DNA of 64,000 nucleotides from Chaunax sp. Z400 (lineage: Eukaryota > Chordata > Actinopteri > Lophiiformes > Chaunacidae), in the NCBI GenBank assembly GCA_037577475.1, contig CM075202.1, forward strand, positions 11,651,501 through 11,715,500. Direction: 5' to 3'. Every line of letters begins with the position of its first letter. The stretch's first letter is position 1. Of the stretch, positions 38,596 through 49,307 are shown piece by piece. A program made the position numbers and the translations under genes. A model generated the notes under the pieces. It saw only the letters and a list, made by a program, of their open reading frames with translations, did not search any database and had not been told where the DNA came from.

Positions 38596-40974
38596 GTTTG
38601 TTACCATATAGGAAATATTTTACTTTATCAACAATTTATGTGATAAACATAAACTTAATGAAACTTTCAAGTTGCTCAATAACTGATCAACCACAATTCA
38701 GATTAAAACTGTTTCACATATATGTATGCACACACATGCAAACACATATATTCCTAGGAGCATTAAAAAATGATTTATCTCTTACTTTCCCTCAGTCACT
38801 CTCTCTTTCACACACACACACACACACACACATAGCACAGCACAGCACAGAGTGATGGATCATTTATTTATTCTTAGACATATCTGCATCTATAAAACCA
38901 TAAGTACCCACATCTGTGTGTATGCATGCTACATCTTATGACCTAATAAGAATAAGAGCATTGTTCCCCTGGGAAGAGACTGCCCCAGTGATGTGAAGTC
39001 CCAACAGACTGTAAACATACTCCTGCATCCTGCGTCAGCCCTCTTACAGCACACACACACACACACACACAGAGAATATTAGCGGTCTGACTTTCCTAAC
39101 CTGCTCTAAATCTAAACATTTTGCGACATCTGAATGAGGCTCTTGTGTAGAATGGATGTGAGTCACAGGGCCATGTTTCATCAGATGAATTAGATGACAG
39201 GGAAAAGAGGCAATTTAGTAACCAGGGAGGAAGAACAATAACAACAAGGCTGAATCATAACGAAGTTATTTTTCTGTTTTGCTTGGGTGGAGTCCAGGCA
39301 GGAGAAATGTTTCCAGTAGTCTGAGCAGAATAGTAGGGTTACAGGACACAAAGCCCAAATTTCCATGAGCAAGCAATAAGTCATGGATATTAACATGCAT
39401 AAACAAATGAATGTGCGCACATAAACACAGAGACTCACCCACTTTCAAATCTGTGTTTAGTTTAAGTAACTTTATTGAGCACAGATGATACTTTATGTCA
39501 GGTCAATTTAGCTTTCACACAGTTTTGTGCAAAGTTAAACAAAGGTGAGCAAGTCAAAGGATTTCAAGGAAAAGCATAATCCGACGCAAAACCTCATAAA
39601 GTCACAATCATTGTGGATATGACAGCACACAGAAACCCCAGGACAGCATCCATTCACTAAATTCATTCATGAGCTTTGGGAGCGGCTGTGAATCCTCTCA
39701 TTGATAACACAAACATTCCCGGCTGCTTCTAAACTTTACTCCTTCTCCTCTTTTGTAGCCTGTCCAGAATTCCCTGAGGAGCATTTACTGACCAGATGTG
39801 TTCATTTTCCTTGGAGATGTTCTAATCCACACATCAAATGTCAATACACCGTAAACACTGAAAAAAGGTTATACATTGTTATCTGGAAATGGTGTTAACA
39901 TAAGACTGTTAAGTGTAATATTGGCAGATGTGGTTGATTACATAGACAATTTTATGGACGTGGAATTTGGCTAAAGTCAATGAGTATTTTAACCCTTACT
40001 TGGACTTCTAAATTATAGTTTTTTATAACTAAAATTCATTCATAACAGGGTTATCAATGGCAATAAAATATCTGCTCATTCTGTCAGACATTGTGTTGAA
40101 AACTTGACTTTTTCTTACCTCAAATTAATAAAGTTCTGTTTTATTTTTCCAACAAGACAACCCTCATTGTCCACATGGTGGTGCAAAATGCAAACTTTAG
40201 TCCAACTTACAGTACTTGATGAAGTCCTTCAGGGTAAGCAGCCGCAAATATTCATCATATTCTTGTTCTCTTGGACAAAAAAGGTTGCATTTTACCAAAT
40301 AATAATCATAAAACTTGAATTTTGCCATTCAATTTCATTCTATTATTAAAACATTCACAGAGCTTTAAATGTGGTAAATAGAATTTGGATTGCGTGCAAG
40401 TTCTGCATTGATCATATATGCAGCAGGAAGGCGTGGCTTTTGCATCTAAGCATCTAAACATACACCTACAAATAACTTTAAACTCTTGCATTATATCCCT
40501 CTTGCTACCTAACATTTGTAGATTTTTATAGCTCTTGTGCCATTTCAGGACCTTCAACTCTTCATGTGGCTTTTACCTAAGACAATTTTAATATTATGAG
40601 ATAATGATGAATAGAGTAGATGATATATAGAATTGTTGGATTTCTATAGCTTTATTTTTTTCACTAATCCGATGTACTGGATCAATTTTTATTAAGGTTT
40701 GCATCACTGCCTCCTGAGTTTATTGTTTATTGTTTGTGATTTTACTTTTACATGTATTCATGCCCATTTTCACTACAAATATTTTATTACAACTTGTACA
40801 GTGATATTTGATCATTCACTGCTGACCTCCATCTGTTGACCCTGTGCATTTTGACTGCTCCTATTGTAATTTAAAAAATACTTTTGTCCACTCATATGTA
40901 CGTTTTGTGGTGTAACAGTTGTTTATATTACTGTAAAACTAGAAACCAATTTTTTATATCGTGTATTTTGAAAA

Positions 40975-41127
40975 TTGCAACCGGAAGTTGTCGATATTAT
41001 GAAGTCCATTTTTTATTTTGAAGAGTGGAACCGGAAAGTGTCGAACTTGCTGTGTGACGACGGAAGGGGTCTGCTCAACAGATTTTACCGTATGTACTGG
41101 GGTTACTGCACTGAGCTAGCTGAAGAG
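40975..41127 (+). promoter_or_regulatory. tbpl1: tbpl1 promoter and probable non-coding first exon
   Basis: Two ETS-type sites, CCGGAAG (40981-40987) and CCGGAAA (41032-41038), sit within similar contexts (aaccggaa(a)gt(t)gtcga), with no TATA box nearby. Such a layout is typical of housekeeping promoters driven by GABP/ELK-type factors. A good donor, GAAGAG|GTAGCT, at 41127/41128 would end a non-coding exon that starts near 41040-41060. This exon would splice to the acceptor at 42014/42015. The exon itself is inferred. Confidence 0.45.
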
Positions 41128-41872
41128 GTAGCTAATTAATTAAAGAAAAGATTTAAGAGGCACACATTTGTCATGTGTACGCAAACCCACCAGGAAACAG
41201 TGTAACTAACCTACATCGTCCTTTGACAGCTAGCCTGCTAACTAGCTTAGCAAACAACTTTTCATTCATTACTGCCTCGGCACTTTTCTTTGTTGCTAGC
41301 TAAACGGATAGCTTAATTTACGCTATTAGCTGGGCACCTGTGAGTTCTCAGTCCTCAGTTGTTTGTCTGTTGTTTTTAGTTGTCCATTTCAGTAAAATTT
41401 TAGCCATAACAATTTAATGGTTTATGTAGGTAATGCATAATTGGTTTGCGTTCACAGTCGGCTTGTTGGACTGGTGAAATTAGCTAGCATTGCTTCACTA
41501 AACAATCTTATACTGTATGCGTTGCTATGTAATGACGTTACCACACTGGGATGAACGATGCACACAGTGTTAAGCCAACAAGGCTTACAGTTTATATTTT
41601 ACCAGGAGGAGTTACACTGAATGCTTTTATAGATTTATGTGATAAATACATCATATGTAGCGTTTAGCCCCCAATATTTTATCCTCCTCACACTATTCAT
41701 AGAAATTTAGTAGTAGTCTTTGACGTATCACGCTGCATTGTGGGAGTGTAAGCCAAAGTAAATGAAATACATGTAGAAACTACATTCATCCCAAAATATT
41801 CCTATATCTCTAGTGGAGGAGAGCCACATAGCCTTAGTCGGAAAATCTGCTAAACTGCTGCAGATTGATGAT

Positions 41873-41907
41873 TCAATTCAAGTGCATGGGACATGCACTT
41901 GAATTGA
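41873..41907. repeat. Perfect inverted repeat, 16-bp arms, 3-nt spacer
   Basis: Arms at 41873-41888 and 41892-41907 are exact reverse complements around GGA. It lies in the presumed tbpl1 intron 1, about 107 bp before the exon 2 acceptor. An RNA hairpin here could sit close to the branch point region. Confidence 0.95.
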
Positions 41908-42014
41908 GCCCGTGTGTGTAAAAATATATTTTTCAAAGTTTGTCATTATTCGACATTTAGCATTTCTAACTCTAAAATAGTCATAAACCCTTGGGCTTTA
42001 TTCCCCTCTTACAG

Positions 42015-42123
42015 CTCATCTTGTCCCCATGTCTATTCGTGAAGTGAGTGTGATGGTGGTGTCATTGATAAATGTGTGATGAGAAAGCCTCTGTAGTCCT
42101 CTTGCTGCACCACACACTTCCTC
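42015..42123 (+). promoter_or_regulatory. tbpl1: tbpl1 5' leader with chained upstream ORFs
   Basis: A likely acceptor (CTCTTACAG|CTC) starts this exon at 42015. Before the main ATG there are three upstream ATGs. uORF1 is 42029-42079 (16 codons, TGA). uORF2 is 42079-42096 (5 codons, TAG); its ATG overlaps the uORF1 stop as TGATG. uORF3 is 42072-42143 (23 codons) and runs through the main start codon in another frame. The main ATG has a poor -3 base (C) but G at +4. If this leader is transcribed, translation should be strongly modulated. Confidence 0.55.
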
Positions 42124-42258
42124 ATGGATTCCAGCAACGATGAGGCACTTGATATCATCATCACCAATGTGGTGGCAACCTTCAGGACCAGGTGCCACCT
42201 CAACCTGCGCACCATTGCCTTAGAGGGCACCAATGTCATCTATAAGCCGGAAGTAGGG
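42124..42258 (+). CDS. tbpl1: tbpl1 coding exon 1
   Basis: 45 codons, MDSSNDEALDIIITNVVATF to NVIYKPEVG, ending GGG|GTAAGA (phase 0). Confidence 0.96.
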
Positions 42259-44942
42259 GTAAGAATCTAAAACTAAGAGAAAGAGGTTCTCCATGTAGAG
42301 ATGCAAAATACATATCCAGTTTTACTGCATTATAATATGTTTTGTTTTGTTTTGTTTTTTTAAAGAAAGTCCTAATGAAGCTTCGTAAACCCAAGATAAC
42401 AGCCACAATCTGGTCCTCAGGGAAAATCATCTGCACTGGAGCAACAAGGTAGACACATAAACACACCTACTCAACTGCAAAAAACAACCGTCCACAGAAC
42501 AGATTGAGTTTTGTTGCTTCTGAAGGGCCATTGATGTACTCTGGTGAGAGAAATATTGACTGCTGATGCTTGTCTTTAATTTTTTCCAGTCAAAGCCATT
42601 TCATTGAGCTTTCAAATACTGATATCATCCTACAACAGCCTGATTGACACACTAAAGCCTTGTACTTGTTGCATTTGTTTTTAATTTACACAGATGTTCA
42701 TTTAACACCGCCAGGGTTGCACCTGAAAGAATAAAGCTAAAGCTTTCAAACACGGTGTAAGAATACATTCATGTAGATGCCACCCTGACACACATCACAC
42801 ACAACCATAGTGTTGCAGACCAAGCACACTTCATAATGGCAGTGGCCTCTGAGCCTTTGACTGCGGCAATGTTTGGGTAGATGGTGCATGTGAGCATGAC
42901 ATCCACATGAATGTTGAATTGTAACCAGATGAACAATGTTACTCACTTCACCTTTCAGTAGTTGTACTGTTGTAGCTGATTGGTGTATCCACTGTTATGC
43001 TGCCACTCATTTCTGCTCTCCTCTCTTTATTCAGTGAGGATGATGCAAAACTGGGTGCTCGTAGATTAGCACGCTGTCTGCAGAAACTTGGCTTCAAGGT
43101 GGGAAACATCACATAGTTGTTTGTTAACAGTTTTATAACAGATACCAGTGTTTTTATTTAGCAGATCCTGGTCTTATGGTCTTAATTTTCCTAATATGCC
43201 TGAAGGTCACCATAATAAGAGTCTATTTGTGCTAACCAGGCAGAGGCCTTGTGGCATTTTTTCATTTAAAAAAATTGCTGCATCAGGCTCTCTATGACTA
43301 CACATCTTTAGATTTCGTATTGGTTTTGGCTAGATGACATCTCATGACTCAAAAATGAACTGCGGCGTACAAACAGACCACGCAGCAGGTTTAACCTGAT
43401 GGGCAATAGATCTACAATACAAATAGCTGCTGTCTAAGGGGGGTTAAATTTTTATCTAGCACAGCACTTGCATCCACTATTTCACAAATGAGGGAAATCT
43501 ATAGTTATACTTGCCAACACTAAGGCTGTTAAGACCTAAATTAAAAGGAAAGAGTTCTCCTATAATGTAAAAGTATTTACGTGTAAATATATTTTTATGT
43601 TTGCGCATATGTGTGTTGTTTATTCAGGTGAGGTTTTCAGCCTTCAAAGTTGTGAATGTGCTGGCAGTGTGCTCAATGCCGTTTGCAATCCACCTTATAG
43701 ACTTTACAAAGAAAAACCGACCCATTGCCAGGTAATGCAGAACTGTGCATCACAGCCACCATCATCACACTAATGAACTTCATCACTATTGTCAGCATCC
43801 AGGCCTGTCTGAGTTAAGCAGTATCTAGAAATTATTCATTTTACCAATTTGGCTTCCTCGTGAAACTGGAATCATGTTGAAGCTGCTCCTTTTGGCTCAT
43901 TGGGTTTGAGTTGCACATTGTGAAACAATACAGATCACTGTCATATAACATTTTAAAACATCACACTTCCTTTACTTCAAAATTTGTCAGGACGGGATGA
44001 CCTCTAGTGGTGGATTCACCACTGCTCAGCACTCAAGTTTGCATTTGGCACAACTGTGACGCAAGCAGCCAGATACTGTTAGTGTGCATAGGTGTAGTCC
44101 AGTAGCTTAGCTAGAAATATTAGTTTAGGTGGGTCTATGGGAAATGATATATGCAAGAACCACACTTTGTCTTAAGATCTTATTAAAGCATGATTGAAAG
44201 TATCCATTTATATACCATTTACTGCTGCTTAGCAACATGCTTCAAGAAATTAGGAGGCCGACAGCAACTTTATTTTTTTCATTTAATGCAGCAATAAATT
44301 CCTCAATAACATTTTAGTAGAACCATTGCATGAAAGCAATGCAGTGGTCTCCTCCCTAAACAAAAACAAAATACCGCTACCAACAAAAACCTCAATTTAT
44401 ACAAAAAGCAAGACTTGCATGTGTGTGAGTTGAAACAATCTGAAAGGGGGAAAGGCCACCCCACACTCATTTCAATTTACGGGAGATGGAGGACTCTCTA
44501 TTAGTGTATTTTTTCCAAATAATTTAGAAACAGTAGTTCAAAAAGTAATATTATTAAGATTGTTTTTTTAACTTGCAGTAAACTCATGCATTTCTTATGA
44601 TTAGCAATACCTGCTGGGTGTGCCAGCTTTAGATGTAGAAGGCACATCTGGGAACTCTCATGGCTACACAGGTGGTGTAGTCAGCCTCTAAATTAACTTG
44701 TTTATAAGACAACATATGGAATATTGGCAAATGGCATCCCATTAAACGTCTCAAAGCTACATGTGTACTTGTTTTGTGCTGAAAGACTTTGTTGTCCTGT
44801 ATTTAATCATGTGTTTGTGCATGTTTATCAGTTATGAACCGGAGCTCCATCCTGCTGCGACATACAGGATCAAACATCTCAAGGCTACAATCCAGGTGTT
44901 CTCCACTGGCAGCATCACAGTTACAGGTACCTCACACTCGAA

Positions 44943-44981
<39 letters not shown>

Positions 44982-45354
44982 GACACTAACCTCTGCCCTC
45001 CATTACATATAGCTGGAGGGCTCACCAGCTTAAGGGATTTAGGTCACATTGTAATACACATTTCTAGTCTTTTACAACCAGAAAATAAGCAAATTCCTCA
45101 AGGAATTTTACTTGGAGTTGGATAGTTTAGACCCCTTTGTGTGCCAAAACATGCATTAGGCTGAACTTAAACAAGGAATCAATTATTTTGCCACTCATTT
45201 ATGCTTTTTCTGTGTTTTTTTTGTGAGCTCAAAACTTGTTCTTATGCTCTCACCCCACCCCCTATCCCACCTTTCAGGACCAAACGTGCAGAATGTTGCC
45301 ACGGCTGTTGAGCAGGTCTACCCACTACTGTTTGAGTGCCAGAAACCCCTTTAA
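42124..45354 (+). CDS. tbpl1: Tbpl1 (TBP-like factor, TLF/TRF2)
   Basis: Six coding exons are joined by GT-AG introns: 42124-42258, 42366-42448, 43035-43098, 43628-43731, 44832-44926 and 45278-45354. They sum to 558 bp, 185 residues plus stop; the human protein has 186. The product is only the saddle-shaped TBP core, with two imperfect repeats: repeat 1 from about residue 9 (LDIIITNVVATF, then ATIWSSGKIICTGA at 58-71) and repeat 2 from about 100 (FKVVNVLAVC, then IQVFSTGSITVTGP). There is no Q-rich N-terminus as in TBP, and the sequence LALEG-type and YEPELHP blocks match TBPL1, not TBP or TBPL2. TBPL1 binds TFIIA and TFIIB but not TATA boxes, and directs TATA-less promoters in embryos and spermatids. 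Frame, length and all splice phases close exactly. Confidence 0.97.
42366..42448 (+). CDS. tbpl1: tbpl1 coding exon 2
   Basis: 83 bp coding KVLMKLRKPKITATIWSSGK and the ICTGAT block. Acceptor TTTTTTTAAAG|AAA, donor ACAAG|GTAGAC (phase 2). Confidence 0.96.
43035..43098 (+). CDS. tbpl1: tbpl1 coding exon 3
   Basis: 64 bp coding (S)EDDAKLGARRLARCLQKLGF and K. Acceptor TTTATTCAG|T, donor AAG|GTGGGA. Confidence 0.96.
43628..43731 (+). CDS. tbpl1: tbpl1 coding exon 4
   Basis: 104 bp coding VRFSAFKVVNVLAVCSMPFA through FTKKNRPIA, the start of the second repeat. Acceptor TATTCAG|GTG, donor CCAG|GTAATG (phase 2). Confidence 0.96.
44832..44926 (+). CDS. tbpl1: tbpl1 coding exon 5
   Basis: 95 bp coding (S)YEPELHPAATYRIKH, LKATIQVFSTGSITVT. 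Acceptor TTTATCAG|T, donor ACAG|GTACCT (phase 1). A CA microsatellite (44945-44979) begins 18 bp inside the next intron. Confidence 0.96.
44945..44979. repeat. (CA)n microsatellite in tbpl1 intron
   Basis: An uninterrupted CA run immediately downstream of the exon 5 donor. Intronic CA repeats close to donors can act as hnRNP L sites and affect splicing, so length polymorphism here might matter. Confidence 0.9.
45278..45354 (+). CDS. tbpl1: tbpl1 coding exon 6
   Basis: 77 bp coding (G)PNVQNVATAVEQVYP to LLFECQKPL and TAA at 45352-45354. Acceptor CCACCTTTCAG|GA. The C-terminus is one residue shorter than the human one I remember. Confidence 0.95.
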
Positions 45355-46720
45355 GTTATGTTTCATTTGTTTATTACAAGTGAGGAAGCACCTTATTCTT
45401 GAATTTATTTGCTTGCTTTTATCATTACACACAATGGCTACAAGTTTCCTATATGACCAACAGGACTGGACGTCACCTGGATTTTAAATACTCATTGGAG
45501 TATTTAACCAGTGTTGTTGTGGATTATTAGGCTCTTGTGATTTTAACTGGCAAGTATGTCTTTGAAACTTCAGCAGAAACTGCTCCTCCACATCTGATTG
45601 ACAGTGAAGATGTTTGCTTTTGTATTTGCCCTTGTTGTTGTTTGGACACAGAAAGACCTGTTTTCAACAGTCTACCCATTTTAATGCTTAACACTGGTGA
45701 CCATTGTGAAGAGTCACCTTTTAACCCCATACAAAAAGTTGCCCTATTCATCACCTTCTATGGAAGAGTATCCGTCCATGGCTCATTTGGTCAGGTGTTC
45801 ATGCAAATACAAGGGATCCACTTTATTACTAATAGTTTTTTTTTTCCCTCAAAGGGAAAAAGACCAGTCGAACCACAGACTCAGACAAGATGTTAAACAT
45901 GCTGTGCTACACATGTATGCCCATATGTTTGGTCACAGTATGCATTCATCGGTTTTTAATTGTTGGTTTCTCCAAGTTCCTTGTGTTTGGTTGTCATTTC
46001 AGTATAGATTTGTTCTTGGTTCTCAACTATATCCGAACGCACACACTTTGATTTCATTTTTTGTGATTTGCTTATAATAGTAAGAACTTAGAGTTCAGGT
46101 ATATTTTATTTTTTAGGTTTTGGGCCATAGACCCCTCATTTGCATTCACTTAACATGACTACTGTTTAATCCAAGGCTACAGTATAGTGGTACGCAGACG
46201 ATGCAAGATATTCAAAATAAGCTTTTTAGCAGGAATTAAAATGTTATAACACTATTGACAACTGCAGCAACTGAGGAAATGGACTGTAATATTTAAATAA
46301 ATGGTGAAAAAAGTCACAAAAGCTGCCATTACATGTTAGTTACTTATTACTGTTCATGTACCATGAAGAGATTTGGCAATACAGTACATTGGAGTATTTG
46401 ATACAACACACATGAATTGGGTTCAGAGGCCAAGCTTACAGTATCAGTCAGTACCTGAATTGTCTTAAACACACCATTTATAGAACATCATTCTCTTAAA
46501 CATCCCAAAAAACTTTGAGGTGTGGAGTTTAAAAATAAGCCGATAATTTTTATGTATGTATGTATATAATAAAGGCATCTGTTGGAAAAGATGTTGACAA
46601 AAACTTTGACATGTTGTAAGTATGTGGGATGGACTTTTTGAACCAGTTTCAACCAGTTGTGACACCTGTTCAGAATTTTTGTATTTTGTATAAAAATAAA
46701 GGCTAATGGTAAAAGAGGTC
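45355..46720 (+). other. tbpl1: Probable tbpl1 3' UTR
   Basis: Two plus-strand AATAAA signals follow the stop codon, at 46296-46301 and 46695-46700. They give alternative 3' UTRs of about 0.95 or 1.35 kb. Open frames across this stretch (45527-46077 on either strand) have no recognisable domain and are not called. Confidence 0.5.
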
Positions 46721-47084
46721 ACCACAGGAGTATCATGCTTTAATTTTCATCATTTATTTTTCCAAATGCACATCCTCATTACAGGTGGAGTGAAACAGTT
46801 TCAATATCAAACTGTTCTCTTAAGATTTTCTGTGACAGACTTTGCAAATACATTTCTATATTTTCCAACATAAAAACAAACTTCTGAATAGGTCATTCTT
46901 TCTTGCTGTAAATTGTTCAATTTCCCCACAGGGCCCAGTACTTCATACAGAGTAGTTCCGACAGCGATTGCTTGAGTGTGCAGTTGTGTCATTGCAACAG
47001 TAACTAGTCATACACTACTACCTACCCAATATTACAACTGGACCTCGATAATTTCTCTTGGTTAAAATGTAAAAGGAGACACAC

Positions 47085-48590
47085 TGGGTCCTTTTTAAGA
47101 CTACTTTTTCCTGATGCGTTCAAAGCAGCTGTGAAACCTCTACTGAAAAAGCCAAACCTTGACTGAAGTATTAAGTAATTACAGACCTACATCAAATCTT
47201 TGTTTTCTGAGCAAAGTACTTGGAAACAGTTGTATTTAACCAAATAGTTTTCTGAACAGAAACCACATTTTGGAGTGACTGAATGATCTCATAGTTAATA
47301 CGGATGTTAATAAGGTCTCTGTTCTGATTCTTTTGGATGTATGCACCATGTTTTTGACACCGTGGACCATATTCTTTTGGATCACCTTAGGAACAGGGAC
47401 TGTTCTCAGGGACTGTTTTAGAATGGTTCCGATCATACATCTCAGGAAATTCTTTGTAATAGTTGTGGATAAAGTGTATGGAAAATGTTTGATTTTCGGT
47501 GTAGCTCAAAGAAGCTGTCCTGGTCCACGTCTTTTTTTACACTCTATATGCTCTCGTTAGGTGACATCATCAGGGAATATAATCTTAATTTTCATGGCAA
47601 TGCTGACCACACAGTTGTATATTTATCTTGAGCCTGACTATCATAATGACCTGGGTTCCCTGACCATTGGGATGGCAGCAGAAGAAAAAAAAATCGAATG
47701 AACTAACTTCTTGAAACTAAATGAAGATAAAACTGAACTACTTAAAACTAAATAATTGACCCCAAAGCTAAAAAAGATCTACTCGCTTGCATCTTTGGAC
47801 ATCGGGTTCCTAAGATTAAATCTGAAGATGCCTGGGCATTATTTCAGACGCTGAACTTGACTTAACACATTAAAAAGGTGACCAAAACAACTTTTTATCA
47901 CCTAAGAAATACTGCCAAACGGGCCATTCCTTTCACAGAAAGATGCGGAAAAAAATGTATTCATCCTTTTATTTCTATTAGATTATTCTAATGCTCTTTT
48001 TACTAGTCTTCCAAAGCAGTCAACTGAATAACATCCAATTTACTCAGAACTGTGCTGCTCGACTTCAGTAAAACTCAGAGGAGAGAGCATTTTACCCCAG
48101 GTTTAGCTACACTCCAGTGCCTCCCTGTATCCTTCAGAATAGACTTAAAGGTTTATTTACCTGTTTATTAAGCTCTTGATGGTTGGGGACCGGCCTATAT
48201 TGCAGATTCTCTGTTATTTTATAATCTTTTACCTGCTCTTAAATCCTATGGTGCTGGGTTTTTAAACACACAAGAAAATAGGCAGCGTGCCTTTTTTTTA
48301 AACTACGCTTCAAAACTATGGAACACCTTATCAAAACCTGTAAAAGATGCCGGTTCTGTGAACATTTTTAAACTACAGCTGAAAACCTATTCATTTACTT
48401 TGGCTTTTAATTAACGGTATTCTCTTGCATTGTATTATTTTTCTTTGATTTTTTTTTTTAAGATGATTCTTATTGTCTAATTTTTCTGTTTTGTTTTAAT
48501 TTGCTATTTCTTTTTTATTGTGCAACAGACAGCTACATCTTGTGTATGAAAAGTGCGCTATAAATAAAGTTTATTATTACTACTACTTCT
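47085..48590 (+). mobile_element. Decayed L2-clade LINE, 5'-truncated
   Basis: Translating with frame changes recovers non-LTR reverse transcriptase landmarks in order. First come DAFKAAVKPLLKKPNLD (47116-47164) and 'INTDVNKVSVL' (about 47290-47330), then the DTVDHILLDHLRN region (47355-47395). Near 48110-48410 follow LQCLPVSFRIDFKV-like, KALDGWGPAYIADSLL, KSYGAGFL, SKLWNTLSKPVKDAGS and FKLQLKTYSFTLAF. Stops and indels are frequent, so it is dead. The right end 'gcgctataaataaagtttat' followed by a TTA/CTA run is the typical 3' tail of vertebrate L2-type elements. It sits between the convergent tbpl1 and slc2a12 3' ends. Confidence 0.85.
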
Positions 48591-49213
48591 GACAACCATA
48601 CTTCTGTGTCACCATATAGATTCAAGTATGTCCCTGTTGCATAACTAAGTATGACTAGTCTGAGTCATGTTAGTGTTTTTATATTACATACGACAGGGAG
48701 TGCCATATAAATGTTTAAAGAATTAGCAATCCATCAGATTTAAAGAGTGTCGCTTGCATGGACACATAACTCGCCTTTGATTTCCCTATTATGCAAAAGA
48801 GACAATCTTGTGTAAATGTTCATCACATTATCAGGAAAAAAACAAACAAACTTGCAGACAGCAGTAGTACAGTTTCAGCACTCTTCATCTGTTCTACTGG
48901 TTGATGGAGAGAAAATTATTTCCTGCAGTTAAAAAAAAAAGAAGTTCCTTTTTGCATTAGTGGAGCTGTAACAACAAGGAAACAATAAAGAAAAGTAATA
49001 AACAAATGAATGTATAGAATTTTAAGTATTCAAATATTCCATCCCCATTGTTAACCCTTGACATAATCATAGGAACCAGCCAGAACTACAGGGATGTACC
49101 TGTGTGGGTGAGATGTATGTGTTGTACCCCACACTCATGACAGCGCTAGTCTACTGTCCTTCTGGATCCTTTAGTCTTGGCTCCATCAGGTGTGTTGTGG
49201 GCTATTAAAAGAG
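48591..49213 (-). other. slc2a12: Probable slc2a12 3' UTR
   Basis: No AATAAA or ATTAAA is present on the minus strand between the slc2a12 stop codon and 48576. The first AATAAA (48575-48570) lies inside the LINE's 3' tail. Either the transcript uses that signal, uses a variant hexamer, or has a further 3' exon that I do not see. Confidence 0.35.
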
Positions 49214-49307
49214 TCAGTTGTTTGCTGGAAACTGTGTGGACGTGCTGCTGCTGAACAGGCTCTCCTGAGGCTGAACCTTCCTACAGAGCCTCACCTCAAA
49301 ATGCTTC
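49214..49307 (-). CDS. slc2a12: slc2a12 coding exon 5 (cytosolic tail)
   Basis: 94 bp coding (R)KHFEVRLCRKVQPQES and a Ser/Thr-rich end LFSSSTSTQFPANN, stop TGA at 49216-49214. Acceptor TTTCTATTAG|G. The pyrimidine tract is weak, so this is the least certain exon. It joins exon 4 in frame. Confidence 0.85.

Noticed and set aside
45527..46077. Frames of 75-126 codons on both strands downstream of tbpl1
   Set aside because: They lie in the probable tbpl1 3' UTR, are open on both strands and have no recognisable domain.
47236..47560. Short frames resembling DTVDH..L..L motifs
   Set aside because: Not a separate gene. They are pieces of the decayed L2-type LINE at 47085-48590.
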